Part shown: positions 63,841 through 64,000 of the stretch, in pieces
How the letters are laid out: each line of letters starts with the position of its first letter
How positions within the stretch are numbered: the first letter of the stretch is position 1
Origin: Thuidium tamariscinum
Taxonomy: Eukaryota > Streptophyta > Bryopsida > Hypnales > Thuidiaceae
NCBI GenBank assembly: GCA_947034885.2
Contig: OX344752.2
Coordinates: 18,910,001 to 18,974,000, forward strand
DNA: 64,000 bases
Direction: 5' to 3'
Made by a program: the position numbers and the translations under genes
Notes under the pieces: generated by a model
The model's input: only the letters and a program-made list of their open reading frames with translations
What the model was told of the DNA's origin: nothing
The model's database searches: none

Positions 63841-64000
63841 TAGTCAATCTTTAACCTTGAAGCGCTTCGACGCCCATATTCTGAACGATGAACAGAGGGC
63901 TTCGAGGCATTGTTTTCATCCAATTAACTTCGCATTTATCAAATGTAACACTTGAATCTAGAAAAGACAACCTTCCTTAATGACCAAATTCTTTAAATTC

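Overview
The window reads as nuclear DNA of a land plant, most likely a bryophyte (moss or possibly liverwort). The intergenic DNA is strongly AT-rich and packed with DNA-transposon relics. The genes are GC-richer islands with short spliceosomal introns. The gene set is a TIR-NB-LRR receptor, a class III peroxidase, ALG2, an FSH1/OVCA2-type hydrolase and a von Willebrand A / alpha-kinase protein. I see no retroelement pol gene, rRNA, tRNA or CRISPR. The clade call is inference; the splice structures were read directly, with phases checked by hand.

Layout. 0.27-4.89 kb: a TIR-NB-LRR gene in three exons. It has a 141-bp tandem LRR array, appears to lack the second half of the NB-ARC, and carries a 630-residue C-terminal extension of unknown type. 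5.7-20.5 kb: gene-poor and AT-rich. It holds a non-autonomous CACTA element inserted in a palindromic MITE, a 710-bp TIR element, and two fold-back elements with TA target duplications. The fold-backs are built of ~177-bp tandem units, and one of them is inserted in a TTAA-flanked (piggyBac-type) MITE. 20.97-22.76 kb: class III peroxidase, minus strand, three exons. 23-35 kb: further MITEs, a second TTAA element nested in another MITE, and a 918-bp near-perfect inverted repeat around a 647-bp spacer. 35.2-38 kb: a GC-richer transcribed-looking island with a weakly supported plus-strand ORF and a degenerate tandem repeat.

42.05-45.21 kb: ALG2 in eight exons (418 aa). 46.67-49.01 kb: FSH1/OVCA2-like serine hydrolase in seven exons (227 aa), with Arg where the family's catalytic His is expected. 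53.2-57.5 kb: a minus-strand gene of at least five coding exons (1117 aa). It encodes an N-terminal array of about 43-residue coiled-coil repeats, a VWA domain with an intact MIDAS, and an alpha-kinase domain with its zinc-binding residues. 58.9-64 kb: a 24-bp minisatellite, AAACCCTA-rich promoter-like sequence, and a third copy of a 273-bp MITE.

The genes do not form a pathway. ALG2 serves N-glycan assembly at the ER, the peroxidase acts in the cell wall, the TNL is an immune receptor type, and the VWA-alpha-kinase is a signalling protein of unknown role. The most unusual items are the VWA-alpha-kinase, the rearranged TNL, the satellite-built fold-back transposons and the large inverted repeat.
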